A program made the translations under genes and the position numbers. Below, piece by piece: positions 8,401 to 17,063 of a stretch of 64,000 nt of DNA; position 1 is the stretch's first letter, and each line of letters opens with the position of its first letter. Source of the stretch: an uncultured Acidimicrobiaceae bacterium (GTDB lineage Bacteria; Actinomycetota; Acidimicrobiia; Acidimicrobiales; SZUA-35); contig CAMYLA010000006.1 in NCBI GenBank assembly GCA_947259095.1, positions 33,271-97,270 on the forward strand, read 5' to 3'. The notes under the pieces were generated by a model. That model worked only from the letters and a program-made list of their open reading frames with translations, was not told the origin of the DNA and did not search any database.

Positions 8401-10578
8401 GTGAGCCGTTCCATCCCCGCACGACATCGACCGAACGGGCGACCGATCGAGCCGGCCGACCTGCTCCGGCTTCGGGCCGTCGGCGACGTCGCCCTCCACC
8501 CCGACCACCGGACCGTCGTCTACACCGTCACGTGGCCCGATGCCGCCACCGATGCCAACCGCTCACAGCTGTTCGCCGTCTCGCTCGACGGCGGCGACGC
8601 CAGGGTGCTGAGCCACGGCCACCGGGACACCGCACCGACCTTTTCGCCAGACGGGACCAGGCTCGGCTTCATCAGAACCGACGCCGCCGGCTGGTCGCAG
8701 GTCATGGTCCTGAGCTGGCCGGTGGGGGAGATTCTCGAGGCGGCCCGGTTCGACGACGGGGTCCACCAGCTCGGCTGGGCGCCGGCGACCGAGGGCTTCG
8801 GGGATCGGCTGCTGGCGCTGGCAACGACTCGGCCAGCCGGGCAACTCGGCCTCGAGGATGGGGAACTGGAGCGGCGACCTCGGATCCTCACCACGATCGA
8901 CTACCGGTTCAACGGCCGGGGCTACATCGACGACCGGCCCCGCCGGCTGTTCGCAGTGCCGGACCCAACCACCGCTCCGGGCGGCCGGATCGACGAGCCG
9001 GCCGACGACGGCGATCGATCGGGGCCGCGGGAGATCGCCTCGATCGGCGTGGATCACGGCTGGTTCGCCGTCTCACCCGACGGCTCAAAGGTCGCCGCAA
9101 CCGCAGCCACCGATGCCGACGCCGACCTGACCGGCTGCAATCATGTCTGGTTGTACCCGGTTGACGGTTCCGCCGAACCGGCCCGCCTGACCCCGGTCGG
9201 CGGCCGGTGGGAGACCCTGCTCTGGCACCCGGACGGTGCCCTGGTGGCCACCGGGCGGGCCGATGGATCGGCGGTCGGCTTCAGCCGCCCCCACCGCCTC
9301 GACATCGATATCGACACCGCCGGTGACGGCGACAGCGCCGGCGATGTCGACAGGGCCGGCGACCGCCGGATCGACACGGCCACGGTGGCGCCGATCGGGT
9401 TCCACGACCACAACGTGGCGCCCGGCTCGCTCAGCGGGAACGGGGCGGCAGCAATCGGAACCGCGGCCGGAGGCTACGATCCGGCCATCCTCTATCCCGG
9501 TTTCCGGCGGGGCCGGATCGCCATCGACCGCTACCGGCTGGCCGACGGTGAGCACACCGTGGTGCACGAGGGTCCCCATCAGGTGCAGGCCTTCGATGCC
9601 ACACCGGACGGCAGCACGGTGGTGGCGGCGATCTCCACGCCGGAGCGGCCGGCCGAGCTGTGGCTGCTCGGCCGGGAACCGGGCGGCAGCGAGTCACAGC
9701 CTCTGGTGACCCTGAACCAGGAACTGCTGGCCGAGCTGGACCTGGCCGGCACCGAAGTGGTGTCGGTGACATCGGGCGACGGGACCGAGGTCGAGGCGTT
9801 CGTGGTCCGGCCACCGGCCTCGGCACCGGAGCCGGCTCCCGGGCCGGGCTCGACCCGACCGGGTCTGGTCTACGTCCACGGCGGGCCGATGTTCCAGTAC
9901 GGTCTCGGGTTCTTCGACGAGTTCCAGATCGCCGCAGCCTGCGGCTACGTGGTGATCGGCGGCAACCCTCGAGGATCCGACGGCTACGGCGAGGCCTGGG
10001 CCCGATCCATCGTCGGCGGTCTCGGAGACAAGGACTGGGCCGACGTGTCGGCGATCGCCGATCATCTGCAGTCCCTGCCGGAGGTGGCCGGCGATCGGAT
10101 CGGCATCGGCGGGGGCAGCTACGGCGGCTTCATGGCCGCCTGGGCCCTGGCCCACGATGAGCGCTTCGGCGCCGGTCTGGTGGAGCGGGCGGTCACCTCC
10201 TGGAACACGATGTTCGCCACCAGCGACATCGGCAACTGGTTCACGCCGATGATGATCGACGCCACCATCGAGTCGGCGCCGGACCGGGTCGCCGCCCAGT
10301 CACCATTGCACCATGCGTCGAAGATCGCCGCCCCGACCCTGATCATCCATTCCGAACAGGACTGGCGGTGTCCGATCGAACAGGCCGAGCAGTTGTTCGC
10401 CGCCATCAGACGGAACGGCGGTCTGGCCACCATGGTCCGGTTCCCCGGCGAGAACCACGAGCTGAGTCGCTCCGGCACACCGTCGCACCGGGTGGAACGG
10501 TTCGAGATCATCCACGAGTTCTTCGCCAGACATCTCGGCGGCGCCGACTTCGGGACCGCCCACCTGCCGCCCGGCTGA
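8401..10578 (+). CDS. S9-family (prolyl oligopeptidase-like / acylaminoacyl) peptidase
   Basis: A 725-residue serine peptidase. The N-terminal two thirds is a WD40-like beta-propeller gating domain (repeats such as FAVSPDGSKVAATA). The C-terminal alpha/beta-hydrolase holds the triad: Ser573 in GGGSYGGFMAAWAL, Asp654 in HSEQDWRCP, and His686 in GENHELSRSG. The expected oxyanion region YVHGGPMFQYG is present. It probably cleaves short peptides or acyl-amino acids in the cytoplasm; no signal peptide is visible. An Asp/Ala/Gly-rich insertion (about 300-322, DIDTAGDGDSAGDVDRAGD) interrupts the propeller. The GTG start at 8401 is supported by the TAGGTT box 6 nt upstream. Confidence 0.93.
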   Translation: MSRSIPARHRPNGRPIEPADLLRLRAVGDVALHPDHRTVVYTVTWPDAATDANRSQLFAVSLDGGDARVLSHGHRDTAPTFSPDGTRLGFIRTDAAGWSQVMVLSWPVGEILEAARFDDGVHQLGWAPATEGFGDRLLALATTRPAGQLGLEDGELERRPRILTTIDYRFNGRGYIDDRPRRLFAVPDPTTAPGGRIDEPADDGDRSGPREIASIGVDHGWFAVSPDGSKVAATAATDADADLTGCNHVWLYPVDGSAEPARLTPVGGRWETLLWHPDGALVATGRADGSAVGFSRPHRLDIDIDTAGDGDSAGDVDRAGDRRIDTATVAPIGFHDHNVAPGSLSGNGAAAIGTAAGGYDPAILYPGFRRGRIAIDRYRLADGEHTVVHEGPHQVQAFDATPDGSTVVAAISTPERPAELWLLGREPGGSESQPLVTLNQELLAELDLAGTEVVSVTSGDGTEVEAFVVRPPASAPEPAPGPGSTRPGLVYVHGGPMFQYGLGFFDEFQIAAACGYVVIGGNPRGSDGYGEAWARSIVGGLGDKDWADVSAIADHLQSLPEVAGDRIGIGGGSYGGFMAAWALAHDERFGAGLVERAVTSWNTMFATSDIGNWFTPMMIDATIESAPDRVAAQSPLHHASKIAAPTLIIHSEQDWRCPIEQAEQLFAAIRRNGGLATMVRFPGENHELSRSGTPSHRVERFEIIHEFFARHLGGADFGTAHLPPG

Positions 10579-10592
10579 CGGCTGACGTCGGG

Positions 10593-11144
10593 TCAGGCCC
10601 GGGGTTCTTCGGCCACCACCAGGCTGAACTGGCGGGCCTCGATGTCGGAGATGGTCAGGCTGACGTCGAACACCGCCTCGGTTTGCGGATCCTCCAGCGC
10701 GCACACCATCACCTTGTCCTGGCCGAACACCACCGCCGCGTCCCCGCAGTCGATGTCATCGTTCTCCAGCCGGGACCCGACCGAGGTGTTCAGTGCCTCC
10801 ACCGCGGCCCGCTCGAAACTCGGCAGTGCCGAGGCGGTGATCAGGTTGGTGGTGTTGACCTGGACCCGACCGAGGTCATCGATGGCCGCCGCCAGGGCGA
10901 CGATGCGCTCGTCCTCGGTGGTGGCCGTGCACTCGTATGCGGTGCCGACCGTGGCATCGACGACATCGGGACACACGGGCACAAGATCACCGAGCCCGGC
11001 CGCAACGGCCACATCGGACCGGATCATGTCCTCGGTGGTCTGTCGGATCGTGAGCACCGGCTCCTCCTCCGGCTCGGACCGGCAGCCGGCGAACAGCAGA
11101 GCCAAGGCCGCCAGAGCGATGGGAACCGTTCGCAAACCTGCCAT
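10593..11144 (-). CDS. lipoprotein with DUF4333-like repeats
   Basis: About 183 residues from the ATG at 11144. The sequence MAGLRTVPIALAALALLFAGC is a lipoprotein signal with lipobox LFAGC, followed by an acidic linker. Two similar modules follow, each with a DIxCxD/VCPDV-type start and a later Cys (VCPDVVDATVGTAYECTATT and DIDCGDAAVVFGQDKVMVCALE), as in DUF4333-type actinobacterial lipoproteins. Function is unknown; the location would be the outer face of the membrane. A GTG at 11192 gives a 16-residue basic extension and cannot be excluded. It converges with the S9 peptidase, leaving 14 nt between stops. Confidence 0.72.
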   Translation of the reverse strand: MAGLRTVPIALAALALLFAGCRSEPEEEPVLTIRQTTEDMIRSDVAVAAGLGDLVPVCPDVVDATVGTAYECTATTEDERIVALAAAIDDLGRVQVNTTNLITASALPSFERAAVEALNTSVGSRLENDDIDCGDAAVVFGQDKVMVCALEDPQTEAVFDVSLTISDIEARQFSLVVAEEPRA

Positions 11145-11371
11145 AAACCGTCTCAGCTGGGACCGACGTCTTTCAGCATCGACACTAGCCACCTCGCTGC
11201 GCTGTTTTGCGGCATGGGTCGGCTTGGGAGACCCTGCAACGCAGTGCCAGACAACACCGCAACGCCCTTGGCAACGGGCCGTCGCTCGATCCGGTGGCGG
11301 TTCGAGGGCCCAACACCGCCTTGTCCGATTTCCGCTAGCCGGATCCGATGACCAGGGCTAAAACACTTGTT

Positions 11372-12976
11372 ATGGAGTCATCTACGGCACGGACCGCCGG
11401 CCAGACCACCGCAGCCGCTGCACGGGCCGGGACCCATCGGGCTCCGGGGGCGACCGACGGCGGCACGCTGGACCACGGGGCCTGCTACGAAGCGGTCCGC
11501 CGGCGCGACCCCCGGTTCGACGGGCGGTTCTACACCGCGGTGACCTCCACCGGCATCTTCTGCCGACCGTCGTGCCCGGCCCGAACCCCGAGGGCGGCCA
11601 ACGTCCGGTTCTACGCCCACGCCGCAGCGGCCAGCAACGCCGGGTTCAGGCCGTGCCGCCGCTGCCGGCCCGAACTGGCTCCCGGCCACCCGGAGTGGAA
11701 CCGCCGGGCCGATCTCACCGGCAAGGCGCTGGCCCTGATCGAACAGGGTGTGGTCGACACCGAGGGGGTGGCAGGGCTGGCCAATCGTCTCGGCGTCAGC
11801 GAGCGGCACCTTCGGCGGGAGCTCAACGAGGCGGTGGGAACCGGCCCGACCCAGCTGGCCCGGTCTCGTCGGCTGTGGCTGGCCAGGATGCTGCTCGACC
11901 AGACCAACCTGGCCATCACCGACGTGGCCTTCGCCTCCGGCTTCAGCAGCATCAGGCAGTTCAACGACGCCTTCAAGCAGACCTTCGATGCGACCCCGAC
12001 CGCCCTCCGACGCCGGCCCGACAGCGCCGCCGCAGGTGCAACCGAACTGACGCTGGCACTCCCCTGCCGTGGTGGGGTCCAGTGGGCGGACCTCCATCGG
12101 TTCCTCGGAGCCAGGGCCATCGAGGGCCTCGAGCAGTCGACCGGGTCGAGGTTCGCCCGCGGGGTCCCCGGAGGCTGGATCGAGCTCGAAGGCGTGGCGG
12201 CCGATGACCAGCTGCTGCTCCACTGTCGATTGGACCGACTGGACCGGGTGGCCCGGTTGGTGCCGCTGGTTCGCCGTGTCGCCGATCTCGACACCGATCT
12301 GGGCCCGATCGCCGACCACCTCCGATCGGATCCCGACCTGGCGGCCCGACTCCGGCAACGCCGGTTGCCGCGGCTCCCCGGCGCCTTCGATCCCTTCGAG
12401 CTTGCGATCCGAGCCATCATCGGGCAACAGGTCAGCGTCGCCGGGGCTGCCACCACCCTTGCCGATCTGGTTGCATTGGCCACCGGCCACCCCACACCGA
12501 GGGCAACACCGACGACGGACCGTCGTGACGGGATCATCCACCACGGGTTCCCGACGCCGGACCAGATCGCAAACGCCCCGCTGGAGCGACTGGGCGTGCC
12601 GGGACGGAGACGGGACACGGTGCGAACGCTGGCCGAGGCGGTGGCCGACGGCCGCATCGATCTCTCGGCCGCAGCCGACCGGGATCAGACGATGGCCGGA
12701 CTGCTCGATGTGCCGGGGATCGGGCCCTGGACCGCCGGTTATGTGGCGATGCGGGCCATGAACGACCCCGACGGCTGGCCCGCAGGCGACCTGGTGCTGC
12801 GAACATCGCTGGGGACCGACGCCAAGGAGCTGGAGCGACGGGCCGAGCGGTGGAAACCGTGGCGAGGCTATGCGGCGCTGCTGCTGTGGAACACCGCACG
12901 ACGTGGCGACCCCGGCGCCGCCGGAGACAAATCAACCAACACCGAACCCCCCAATACAAGGAACGAACGATCATGA
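11372..12976 (+). CDS. Ada-AlkA fusion: methylphosphotriester sensor/AraC regulator joined to 3-methyladenine glycosylase
   Basis: A 534-residue fusion. The N-terminal Ada domain has zinc/methyl-acceptor cysteines C64 and C68 (FCRPSCPAR) and C95/C98 (CRRC). An AraC-type HTH follows (about 125-215: VAGLANRLGVSERHLRRELNEAVG, ITDVAFASGFSSIRQFNDAF). Then comes an AlkA glycosylase (about 225-520) with FELAIRAIIGQQVSV, the HhH motif VPGIGPWTAGYVAM and the catalytic Asp in AGDLVLR (about 472). It would sense methyl phosphotriesters, activate alkylation-repair genes and excise 3-methyladenine. The ATG at 11372 is preferred because TAAAAC lies 7 nt upstream; ATG 11348 adds eight residues. The stop overlaps the ogt start (ATGA). 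Confidence 0.93.
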   Translation: MESSTARTAGQTTAAAARAGTHRAPGATDGGTLDHGACYEAVRRRDPRFDGRFYTAVTSTGIFCRPSCPARTPRAANVRFYAHAAAASNAGFRPCRRCRPELAPGHPEWNRRADLTGKALALIEQGVVDTEGVAGLANRLGVSERHLRRELNEAVGTGPTQLARSRRLWLARMLLDQTNLAITDVAFASGFSSIRQFNDAFKQTFDATPTALRRRPDSAAAGATELTLALPCRGGVQWADLHRFLGARAIEGLEQSTGSRFARGVPGGWIELEGVAADDQLLLHCRLDRLDRVARLVPLVRRVADLDTDLGPIADHLRSDPDLAARLRQRRLPRLPGAFDPFELAIRAIIGQQVSVAGAATTLADLVALATGHPTPRATPTTDRRDGIIHHGFPTPDQIANAPLERLGVPGRRRDTVRTLAEAVADGRIDLSAAADRDQTMAGLLDVPGIGPWTAGYVAMRAMNDPDGWPAGDLVLRTSLGTDAKELERRAERWKPWRGYAALLLWNTARRGDPGAAGDKSTNTEPPNTRNERS

Positions 12977-13533
12977 TCGACGTCTGCAGCTTCGAAACCC
13001 CCGTCGGACCGTTGACGGTCCTGGCCAGGAACCTGGATCGAGCGCCGGTTGCACCGGCCGGCTCCCCCGGCGAGCCGGTGGTGGTGGCGGCCGGATTCTG
13101 TCCGGCTCGGGATCTCCTCGATCGGCTACCGGCCGACGATGGTCTCCAGTTCCGGGTGGTGGATGACCTCGGCCCGCTCCAGGAGCCGATCCAGCGGTAT
13201 CTCGACGGCGACGTGGCTGCGATCGACGGGCTGGCGGTGGCCCAACGAGGCACCGAGCTCCAGCAGGAGGTGTGGGACGGCCTGCGGGCCATCCCGCCCG
13301 GGGAGACCAGGACCTACAGCGAGCTCGCCGGGGCCACGAGCAAGCCGAAGGCGGTTCGGGCCGTCGGCTCGGCCTGCGGTCGGAACCTGATCGCCCCCTT
13401 CGTACCCTGCCACCGGGCGCTCCGCAGCGACGGTTCTCTCGGCGGCTACTACTACGGCCTGGACGTCAAGCGTTGGTTGCTCGATCACGAGTCGACGGCC
13501 AACCGGCTGCCACTGGAATCGATGGCCCGCTGA
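12973..13533 (+). CDS. ogt: methylated-DNA-[protein]-cysteine S-methyltransferase
   Basis: A 186-residue suicide DNA repair protein that transfers the methyl group from O6-methylguanine to its own cysteine. The active site is PFVPCHRAL with acceptor Cys146. The HTH region IPPGETRTYSELAGATSKPKAVRAVGSACGRNLI is typical, and YYYGLDVKRWLLDHE closes the domain. It is translationally coupled to the Ada-AlkA gene through ATGA at 12973-12976, so both should be induced together by alkylation damage. The N-terminal ferredoxin-like domain is divergent, as in many family members. Confidence 0.95.
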   Translation: MIDVCSFETPVGPLTVLARNLDRAPVAPAGSPGEPVVVAAGFCPARDLLDRLPADDGLQFRVVDDLGPLQEPIQRYLDGDVAAIDGLAVAQRGTELQQEVWDGLRAIPPGETRTYSELAGATSKPKAVRAVGSACGRNLIAPFVPCHRALRSDGSLGGYYYGLDVKRWLLDHESTANRLPLESMAR

Positions 13534-13551
13534 CCGGCGGGCCGGCCGGGA

Positions 13552-14574
13552 TCAGGAGGCGGCCGCCGCCCGGAGGTCGTTGATCACGCCGGCGCCCCGA
13601 TCGGCGTCGTCGACGGTGACCACGAACTCGTTGCCATCCTTCAACCCGAGCCTGATCCCCTCGCCGCCCCGGATCACCACCGCCGCCTTGCCGAAGACCT
13701 TCCGGCTGCCACGGTACCCCCAGCCACCGTGCTCCATCGGCTTGACCTCGATGGCGTGGGCAGACTCGATCGCATCGAGATCGACGTGGCTCCGGGGCCA
13801 CGGCAACATGCCGTAGTTGACGGTCAGCCCCCGGCGGTCGATCGAGACCAGGATCGTGCTGAACGCCAGGGCGGCCAGGCCGCCGATGATCAACGACAGT
13901 CCAACCAGCACGCCGAGGGCGCCCCCAAGCCCCACCGAGTCGGTCATGCCGAACAGGGCACCGACGGTCCAAGCGACCCCGATCAAGGTCATCGGCACGG
14001 CCAGGAGCATCGGCCAGCCCGACGTGGCCTGGGAATACCAGGCGACGTCGGTGGCGGCGGCCATGTCCAGTCCTGCGGTCGGCTGTTCTTCGAGCGGTGG
14101 CGTCGGCGTACGGAACAGCCCGCGAACCAGCCAGCCAACCGCCACCAGCCCCACCAGGGTCGCGACAACGGCGGTGGCGGTCCACAACCACCACGACGGA
14201 TCTTCCACCTCGGCCCAATCGTCGGCCCCCCGGTTCACCTCGACGGTGAAGATGGAGACCAGAGCGAAGCTGGGGGCGACGGCCACGGCCACGACCGCTG
14301 CAGTCCCCCGATAGATCGGGGTCACCCGTCGACCGAGACCGGCCACCACGAAGCCGGCGACGGCAAGTGCCGCCACCACCGCCTGCACGGCCAGGAAGCC
14401 CCCGGGCGACAGGGCCGTCCTTGCTGCACCATTGCCATCCCAGCCGACCGCCATCGGGTCGGGTAGCTCCGACCACCGGGCTGCGATCGGACCGATGATG
14501 CCGGCCACGGTCAACACCGGGAGAACCACGACCAACATCGTTCGTCGTAGACGCTCGCTCGATTCCTCGATCAT
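13552..14574 (-). CDS. multi-spanning membrane protein with DUF1648-like N-terminus
   Basis: A 340-residue membrane protein. The first helix and following segment (VVVLPVLTVAGIIGPIAARWSELPDPMAVGWDGNG) fit the DUF1648 pattern, in which a helix precedes LPDxxPxHW-like residues. About five or six further hydrophobic segments follow. The C-terminal 90 residues are a soluble beta-rich domain (ILVSIDRRGLTVNYGMLPWPRSHVDLDAIESAHAIEVKP...GLKDGNEFVVTVDDAD), resembling bacterial PH-like domains. Its start overlaps the stop of the GntR regulator (ATGA at 14571-14574), so the two are coupled and it is probably the regulator's main target. Function unknown. Confidence 0.85.
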   Translation of the reverse strand: MIEESSERLRRTMLVVVLPVLTVAGIIGPIAARWSELPDPMAVGWDGNGAARTALSPGGFLAVQAVVAALAVAGFVVAGLGRRVTPIYRGTAAVVAVAVAPSFALVSIFTVEVNRGADDWAEVEDPSWWLWTATAVVATLVGLVAVGWLVRGLFRTPTPPLEEQPTAGLDMAAATDVAWYSQATSGWPMLLAVPMTLIGVAWTVGALFGMTDSVGLGGALGVLVGLSLIIGGLAALAFSTILVSIDRRGLTVNYGMLPWPRSHVDLDAIESAHAIEVKPMEHGGWGYRGSRKVFGKAAVVIRGGEGIRLGLKDGNEFVVTVDDADRGAGVINDLRAAAAS

Positions 14575-14921
14575 CGCAGGTACTCCTCAACCAGTTTCAA
14601 GACTTCTGTTCGACCGAGGCCACGACGGCGCGATTCCTCGGCCAACAGCCCGGCCAGCTCCCGGAGCCGGTTGGTCTCGGCCGCCTCGGCCGCAACCGTC
14701 ACCCCTCGCCCCCGACGCATGTCGAGGATCCCCTCGTCCCGCAGCATCCCGTAGGCCTTGAGAACGGTGTGCATGTTCACATCGAGCGACTGGGCCAGTG
14801 TCCGGGCCGGCGGCAACCGTTCACCCACCGCCAGCTCCCCGTCGCTGATGGCCCGACGGATCTGGACCACGATCTGCTCGTAGAGCGGCACACGGCCGGC
14901 GTGATCGATCTGGAACAGCAT
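14571..14921 (-). CDS. GntR-family (YtrA-type) transcriptional regulator
   Basis: A 116-residue regulator consisting of a winged HTH (VPLYEQIVVQIRRAISDGELAVGERLPPARTLAQSLDVNMHTVLKAYGMLRDEGILDMRRGRGVTV) and a short C-terminal helical dimerisation tail, the size and layout of the YtrA subfamily. These regulators usually sit first in operons with membrane proteins and repress their own promoter, as seen here with the DUF1648-like gene overlapping by 4 nt. The ATG at 14921 lies 6 nt after TAAAAT, so translation is probably leaderless. Confidence 0.92.
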   Translation of the reverse strand: MLFQIDHAGRVPLYEQIVVQIRRAISDGELAVGERLPPARTLAQSLDVNMHTVLKAYGMLRDEGILDMRRGRGVTVAAEAAETNRLRELAGLLAEESRRRGLGRTEVLKLVEEYLR

Positions 14922-14922
14922 A

Positions 14923-14956
14923 GTTCTATTTTAACTAGAACAATGCTAACAAGCAA
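14923..14956 (-). promoter_or_regulatory. promoter and inverted-repeat operator of the GntR operon
   Basis: On the minus strand, a -35 box TTGCTT (14951-14956) and a -10 box TAAAAT (14928-14933) are separated by 17 nt, and the ATG follows 6 nt later. GTTCTA (14923-14928) and TAGAAC (14936-14941) form an inverted repeat with a 7-nt centre that covers the -10 box, a natural site for autorepression by the dimeric regulator. Confidence 0.65.
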
Positions 14957-15012
14957 CGGCATGTCCTGGCAGCGGGAGTCGCCAGATCCAACGGCGGCCG
15001 GCGCTGCATCTC

Positions 15013-15873
15013 CTAGCTGCCGCCGTCCACCACCTCGTCGCCTCGAAGGGTGGGGACGATGGCGCCGGCGTCCAGCTTCGCAGCCAGGTCGACGTCGGCT
15101 TCGAACCCCCGATCGACCAACTCGCGACCGGAACCGCAATCGGCCAGCCTGGCGGCCAGCGACTCCTGGGCCTCGGCAAAGGCGGCCACCGCCACCCTGG
15201 CTTCCGGCGAGGCCGGATCGGACCGTCCCCCGCCCGGGGCCCGGTCACCATCGGCACCCCCGTCCGGCTGCAGATGCCCTGCGGCCAACCCGGCCCGGAG
15301 AATCGCTCCGGCACCGAGCAGATCCTCGATGGCCGGCCGCAGCGGGCCGGTGGTGCCCCGCCACCGCTCCCCGGCGGCGATCACCGATACCACCCCGCCG
15401 GCGGCGGCCGCCGCTCGACCGACCGCAGTGGCGTTTCGCAACGAGCCCACCAGCACCGATCGGGCGCCGGCCTCTTCGGCGGCGAAGGTCAGCGCCGAGC
15501 CGTTCGGCGACGGAAGCACCAACCGCAAGCCGGGGGCGATCCCGACCAGCGACGATGGCCGGAGGCTGAGCAGATCCGGTCCCGGTCGTTTGGCGGCCAC
15601 GATCGCCCCCTTGGCCTTGGCGTACTCGTCCTCACCGCCGTCGTGCCACCGGTAGGGCAACACGACCGCGCCCCGCCCCACTACGATGTCGACCGCAGTG
15701 GAGAACGAGAGCACGTCGACGATGACCACGACCGCCGAGCGGGGGGCCAGCCGTCGCAAACCGTTCGGGCCCCAGCCGAAGCGAAACCGGAAGCCGGTCT
15801 GCTCAAACCAGTCGGCGGTGTCGTGGGAACTGGCGGTCGCCGCAGCGGGTGGAGTGCTCGGGCCGTCGCTCAT
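15013..15873 (-). CDS. comB: 2-phosphosulfolactate phosphatase family protein
   Basis: A 286-residue protein of the ComB family. The signature VVVIVDVLSFSTAVDIVVGRGAVVLPY, the VLPSPNGSALTF segment and VLVGSLRNATAVGRAA match the conserved core. ComB dephosphorylates 2-phosphosulfolactate in coenzyme M synthesis in methanogens; homologues in actinobacteria probably act in sulfolactate metabolism or on an unknown phosphoester. No comA or comC homologue is in the window. The ATG at 15873 (MSDGPSTPP) begins a disordered leader; upstream in-frame codons lack family similarity. An insertion of Gly/Asp/Pro residues (about 195-215) separates two conserved blocks. Confidence 0.87.
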   Translation of the reverse strand: MSDGPSTPPAAATASSHDTADWFEQTGFRFRFGWGPNGLRRLAPRSAVVVIVDVLSFSTAVDIVVGRGAVVLPYRWHDGGEDEYAKAKGAIVAAKRPGPDLLSLRPSSLVGIAPGLRLVLPSPNGSALTFAAEEAGARSVLVGSLRNATAVGRAAAAAGGVVSVIAAGERWRGTTGPLRPAIEDLLGAGAILRAGLAAGHLQPDGGADGDRAPGGGRSDPASPEARVAVAAFAEAQESLAARLADCGSGRELVDRGFEADVDLAAKLDAGAIVPTLRGDEVVDGGS

Positions 15874-15971
15874 ACCGCAGTCCACCGGCGGCGCCGGCCG
15901 AACACAACCCGTGTTTCGTCGCGTTGGCCGAGCAACTACCGTCTGACCGGAGCGCACGGTGGTGGCCAACC

Positions 15972-16334
15972 ATGGCAGAACAGGTGAACGTCTCGAAGGT
16001 TGCCGATGACTCGGTCCTCTTGATCGAGATGGACGACGGGAAGGCCAACGCCCTGTCGTCGCCGATGATCGATGCCATCGCCGCAGCCCTGGCAGACGCC
16101 GAGGCCATCGCCAACGCCAGGGTCACCGGACCGGCCGAGGCCGTCGATGTCGGCTTTCTCGATCGGGTGGTCGACCCCGAGGCGGTGGTGGCCACCGCCA
16201 TCGAGGAGGCGGCGGGGCTGGCCGTGCTCGACGGCACGGCCTACCGGCGGACGATGGCCGGCTTTCGCAGACCCACCCTCGAACGCATGGCGGACCAGAT
16301 CGCCGCCGACCGGGCCGCGGCCGGGTCACGATAA
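15972..16334 (+). pseudogene. crotonase (enoyl-CoA hydratase/isomerase) gene with in-frame internal deletion
   Basis: A 120-residue open frame carrying only the two ends of a crotonase. Residues 1-45 match the N-terminal strand region (VADDSVLLIEMDDGKANALSSPMIDAIAAALADAEA). Residues from about 47 on match the C-terminal part (NARVTGPAEAVDVGFLDRVVDPEAV...TMAGFRRPTLERMADQI). The middle of roughly 130 residues, with the CoA-binding loop, both oxyanion-hole segments and the catalytic region, is missing, yet start, stop and frame are kept. A crotonase normally has 230-260 residues. It cannot be an active enzyme; it is either a remnant or a small scaffold. TACCGT at 15937-15942 could still drive transcription. 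Confidence 0.75.
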
Positions 16335-16374
16335 ACCCCACCGGGCGATAGGGGAACGGTTACCGTCCCTGCTC

Positions 16375-17043
16375 ATGGTTTCCGCAGTCATCTTCGACTT
16401 CGACGGCACGATCATCGACACCGAGTGGAGTCAGTTCGCCACGGTGCAGGAGGAGTTCCGCCGTCACGGGCACGAGTACGACCTCGACTCGTTCCGGTCC
16501 GGCGTTGGCCGGGCCGACGGCCCCCACTGGTTGGATGTGCTGCTGGAGCTGACCGGTCCCCGCAGTGACATCGAGGAGATCCGGGCCCGCCGACTCCAGG
16601 CCCACCACGACCTGATCGCCGGGACCGAGATCCGGCCCGGAGTGCTGGAACTGATCGACCGGCTGGAACGGACCGGCCACCGGCGGGCGGTGGCATCGAG
16701 TTCACCCAGTTCCTGGGTGGAGCGGCACCTCGGGGACCGTGATCTGCTCCATCGGTTCGAGGTCATCGCCACTCGGGACCATGTCGAGCGGGCCAAGCCG
16801 TGGCCGGACGTGTTCCTGGCCGCAGCCGACCGGCTGCAGATCGACCCCAGCCGATGCCTGGTCATCGAGGATTCCCACAACGGCGTGCTGGCGGCCAAGG
16901 CCGCAGGCATGATCTGTGTGGCGGTCCCAAACCCGGTCACCGTGGCCAGCGACCTGTCGGCCGCCGATCTGATCCTCGATTCCCTTGCCGATCTCCCCTA
17001 CGAGCAGTTCGGCCTCCATCGGCGACCGGAAACGAGACACTAG
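16375..17043 (+). CDS. HAD-superfamily hydrolase (beta-phosphoglucomutase-like phosphatase)
   Basis: A 222-residue HAD subfamily IA protein. Motif I is VIFDFDGTIIDTE (nucleophile Asp), motif II is the Ser of VASSSPSSW, motif III is Lys in ERAKPWPDVFLAAADRL, and motif IV is CLVIEDSHNGVLAAKAAGM with the metal-binding acid pair. The cap domain lies between about 18 and 85. The substrate is probably a small phosphate ester such as a sugar phosphate, but is not determinable. The ATG at 16375 lies 8 nt after TACCGT (16361-16366), consistent with a leaderless start. It converges with the Ppx gene. Confidence 0.92.
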   Translation: MVSAVIFDFDGTIIDTEWSQFATVQEEFRRHGHEYDLDSFRSGVGRADGPHWLDVLLELTGPRSDIEEIRARRLQAHHDLIAGTEIRPGVLELIDRLERTGHRRAVASSSPSSWVERHLGDRDLLHRFEVIATRDHVERAKPWPDVFLAAADRLQIDPSRCLVIEDSHNGVLAAKAAGMICVAVPNPVTVASDLSAADLILDSLADLPYEQFGLHRRPETRH

Positions 17044-17063
17044 GGAGCGCCGACGGCGCCGGT

